64,000 nt of DNA from JARKQH01 sp964631605 (GTDB lineage: Bacteria > Verrucomicrobiota > Verrucomicrobiia > Limisphaerales > UBA8199), in NCBI GenBank assembly GCA_964631605.1, contig CAZVYG010000001.1, positions 1-64,000 on the forward strand. The letters are read 5' to 3'. Under the pieces are notes generated by a model. The model did no database searches. It was given only the letters and a program-made list of their open reading frames with translations, and was not told the origin of the DNA. Position numbers and translations under genes: made by a program. Positions 62,205 to 64,000 of the stretch are shown here, one piece after another (position 1 is the first letter of the stretch; every line of letters starts with the position of its first letter).

Positions 62205-64000
62205 TCACTCGCGGATCACTTGGCAATTCACCAGTTTGACATCCGCTTCCTTCACCGAGTCGTCCCGCCTGATCCCCCGAAAGACCGAGTCGTGAATCCG
62301 GACACCGCGGATTTCCGCGCCGCGGTAGCCGCGGATGTCGAGCACGCGTTGGGCCCGCTGCACCTCCAGGCGTTCGATCACCACATTGCGAACCACGGGC
62401 TGATGAACCCCGTTGGTGCCTTCCTCATACAGAAAGTCTATCTGGAGGGCGGCGTCCCGAACCGTGCCAACCTTGACATCCCGGACAAAGATGTTCTCGA
62501 CCACCCCGCCGCGAACCGCGTTGGATTTAAACCGGATCACCCGATCGAGATTCGTGCTGTCCATGGAACAATTCTCGACAAACACATTCCTGCATCCGCC
62601 GGAAATCTCGCTGCCGATGGTGACCCCGCCGTGTCCGTCCTTCATGGTGCATCCGCGCACGATCACGTTTTCAGTGGGAAGGCCCAGCCGGCGGCCGTCA
62701 TTGTTCCGACCGGACTTGATGGCGATGCAGTCGTCGCCGGTGTCGAAAACGGTGTTTTCGATCAGCACATCCCGGCAGCATTCGGGATCACAGCCGTCGT
62801 TGTTGGGGCCATGGCTCTGGATGTCCAGACCGCGGACGATGACGTTGGTGCAAAACAGCGGATGCACCTCCCACATGGGCGAGCGGCGAATGCGCACGCC
62901 TTCAATCAACACGTTGCGGCACCGGTACGGCTCGATGAATGACGGGCGGAAATAGTCTCCCCGGCCAAAAACCCGCTGGTCCATCGGGGCGTTGTTGGCC
63001 ACCAGCCGGGCGAGGCGGGCCCGAGCCGCACTTTGGTTGTGGGTTGCGCCGGTGCGGCCTTTCCAGCGCCACCAGTTCTCATCGCTTGCCTGACCATCCA
63101 GCACACCCTCGCCAGTGATCGCAATGTCGTGCTGCTCGAAGGCATAGATCAGCGGTGAATAGTTCCAGCAATCCATCCCTTCAAACCGGGTGCGGACCGC
63201 GGGCAGATAGGCCTCGGGGTCGGTCGTGAATTTCAGCGTCGCGCCTCCCTCCAGATGCAGGTCCACCCGGCTGCGCAGATGAATCGGGCCGGTCAGATAT
63301 TCACCAGGCGGCACGACCACCCGCCCGCCGCCGGCTTTCGCCGCCGCCTCAATGGCCCTCGCAATCGCCCGCGTACAATCGGTCTTCCCATCGGCGGCCG
63401 CGCCGAAAGCCGCGATCGAGAACTCGCGCCCCGGGATGGCCGGCGGCTGGATTCGAGCCAGAATCTGCGGCAGTTGCGCCCAGCCTTCACTCGTCGAGCC
63501 GGCGACGGGAACTTCCTTTTCAACGTCGTGGACAGCGGCCATCGGCAGGCCGAGCAGCGTTTGCACCTCAATGCCGGCGAGGATGAACGGCCCGACCCCC
63601 TTGAGGTCATTCTCGACCACCGGCTCGCGCAGGTAATACTCGTAAGAACCGTCGCGGCCGTAGCCCAGGCCGGCGACCGAACAGCATTGCGTCAACGAGA
63701 TTCGCCCGTTGGCCTCCTTCTTGATCAAGCGTTCGATAAGACCCGAATACCCCCGCAGGATGACCGGGACATGGTCCCGTGAGAGGTAACCCCGGTTCAC
63801 CGCCTTGGCCAGGGAATAGACGAACATGGCGCTGGCAGTGGCCTCGAGGTAGTTGCCCGGGCGCCCCCCCTGGTCCAGCACCTGCCACCACAAACCGCTG
63901 GCCGCGTCCTGATGCCTTCGGATGCCGCTGGCGGTCTTTTGAATCAACTGGAGGATCTCCGCGCGGCCCGGGTGTTGGGCCGGCAAATAGTCCAGCACAT
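62205..64000 (-). CDS. GH105-GH28 fusion (unsaturated rhamnogalacturonyl hydrolase + polygalacturonase-like), 5' truncated by window edge
   Basis: At least 598 residues; the N-terminus lies beyond the right edge. Visible residues 1 to about 190 are the C-terminal half of a GH105 (YteR-type) alpha/alpha barrel (GLWWQVLDQGGRPGNYLEAT, SVAGLGYGRDGSYEYYLREP, GVGPFILAGIEV). Then comes a GH28-type parallel beta helix: FSIAAFGAAADGKTDCTRAI, GGRVVVPPGEYLTGPIHL, the catalytic NNDGCDPECC and DTGDDCIAIKSG, and GHGGVTIGSE. GH105 removes the unsaturated sugar left by lyases, and GH28 hydrolyses galacturonan or rhamnogalacturonan. The fusion would process PL11 products stepwise. The signal peptide, if any, is outside the window. 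Confidence 0.9.
   Translation of the reverse strand, partial: VLDYLPAQHPGRAEILQLIQKTASGIRRHQDAASGLWWQVLDQGGRPGNYLEATASAMFVYSLAKAVNRGYLSRDHVPVILRGYSGLIERLIKKEANGRISLTQCCSVAGLGYGRDGSYEYYLREPVVENDLKGVGPFILAGIEVQTLLGLPMAAVHDVEKEVPVAGSTSEGWAQLPQILARIQPPAIPGREFSIAAFGAAADGKTDCTRAIARAIEAAAKAGGGRVVVPPGEYLTGPIHLRSRVDLHLEGGATLKFTTDPEAYLPAVRTRFEGMDCWNYSPLIYAFEQHDIAITGEGVLDGQASDENWWRWKGRTGATHNQSAARARLARLVANNAPMDQRVFGRGDYFRPSFIEPYRCRNVLIEGVRIRRSPMWEVHPLFCTNVIVRGLDIQSHGPNNDGCDPECCRDVLIENTVFDTGDDCIAIKSGRNNDGRRLGLPTENVIVRGCTMKDGHGGVTIGSEISGGCRNVFVENCSMDSTNLDRVIRFKSNAVRGGVVENIFVRDVKVGTVRDAALQIDFLYEEGTNGVHQPVVRNVVIERLEVQRAQRVLDIRGYRGAEIRGVRIHDSVFRGIRRDDSVKEADVKLVNCQVIRE

Overview
The window looks like a chromosomal segment of a soil- or freshwater-type Verrucomicrobiota (Pedosphaera/Limisphaerales-like). 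This is inferred from content, not measured. The pointers are high-GC DNA, secreted proteins with an FTLIELLVVIAII prepilin-type N-terminus and an LDG/VDG C-terminal segment, two PEP-CTERM proteins, many plant-polysaccharide glycosidases (GH2, GH3, GH59, GH95, GH172, GH105-GH28, PL11), XylR-type LacI/AraC fusion regulators, and an MglA/roadblock signalling cluster.

Layout. 1-21.5 kb is a carbohydrate-use region. Two tandem XylR-like regulators are followed by a large Ig/LamG secreted protein and two prepilin-like proteins. Then comes a tightly packed run of DUF5107-TPR protein, an internally deleted GH30 remnant, an SASA-type acetylesterase, a GH59 galactosidase and a GH2 glycosidase. A PEP-CTERM protein, a sugar/H+ symporter and a decayed GH2 fragment close the region. 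GH59, GH30 and GH2 together suggest beta-galactan or arabinogalactan side chains as substrate (inference). 21.5-28.6 kb is a divergent signalling region. Leftward lie a REC-DUF4388-roadblock regulator, two small proteins and a GNAT enzyme. Rightward, behind a structured leader, lie a 631-residue protein with a duplicated unnamed domain plus roadblock, an MglA GTPase, an MglB-like protein and a zinc-ribbon/PH-domain protein.

28.6-36.5 kb holds GH172, a TMTC-like membrane TPR protein, a 276-bp duplication around a 457-bp insert, a GH3 beta-glucosidase and a second PEP-CTERM protein. 36.5-42 kb is mostly housekeeping: tRNA-Gly(TCC), an ABC-2 permease, glycyl-tRNA synthetase, miaA and lgt. 42-47.4 kb has a GH95 alpha-L-fucosidase convergent with a three-gene sugar-nucleotide operon (epimerase, GHMP kinase, double nucleotidyltransferase). 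47.6-57.4 kb has a reg_prop sensor kinase and its NarL-type regulator directly before a PL11 rhamnogalacturonan lyase, then an AraC regulator, an APC transporter and a HAD phosphatase.

57.5-62.1 kb is an accessory segment bounded by two nearly identical fmdB-like genes. It carries a secreted protein with a putative clan CD (caspase/gingipain-fold) His-Cys dyad, a coupled secreted partner, and an IS630-family element that landed in the stop codon of the second fmdB copy. The right edge cuts a GH105-GH28 fusion which, with PL11, points to rhamnogalacturonan I breakdown.

The most promising undescribed items are the clan-CD-like secreted pair (58.1-60.7 kb) and the multi-roadblock GTPase module with its duplicated domain and switch-like leader (22.4-27.9 kb). 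No CRISPR array, rRNA or phage module was seen. All family calls come from reading motifs by eye, with no database search.
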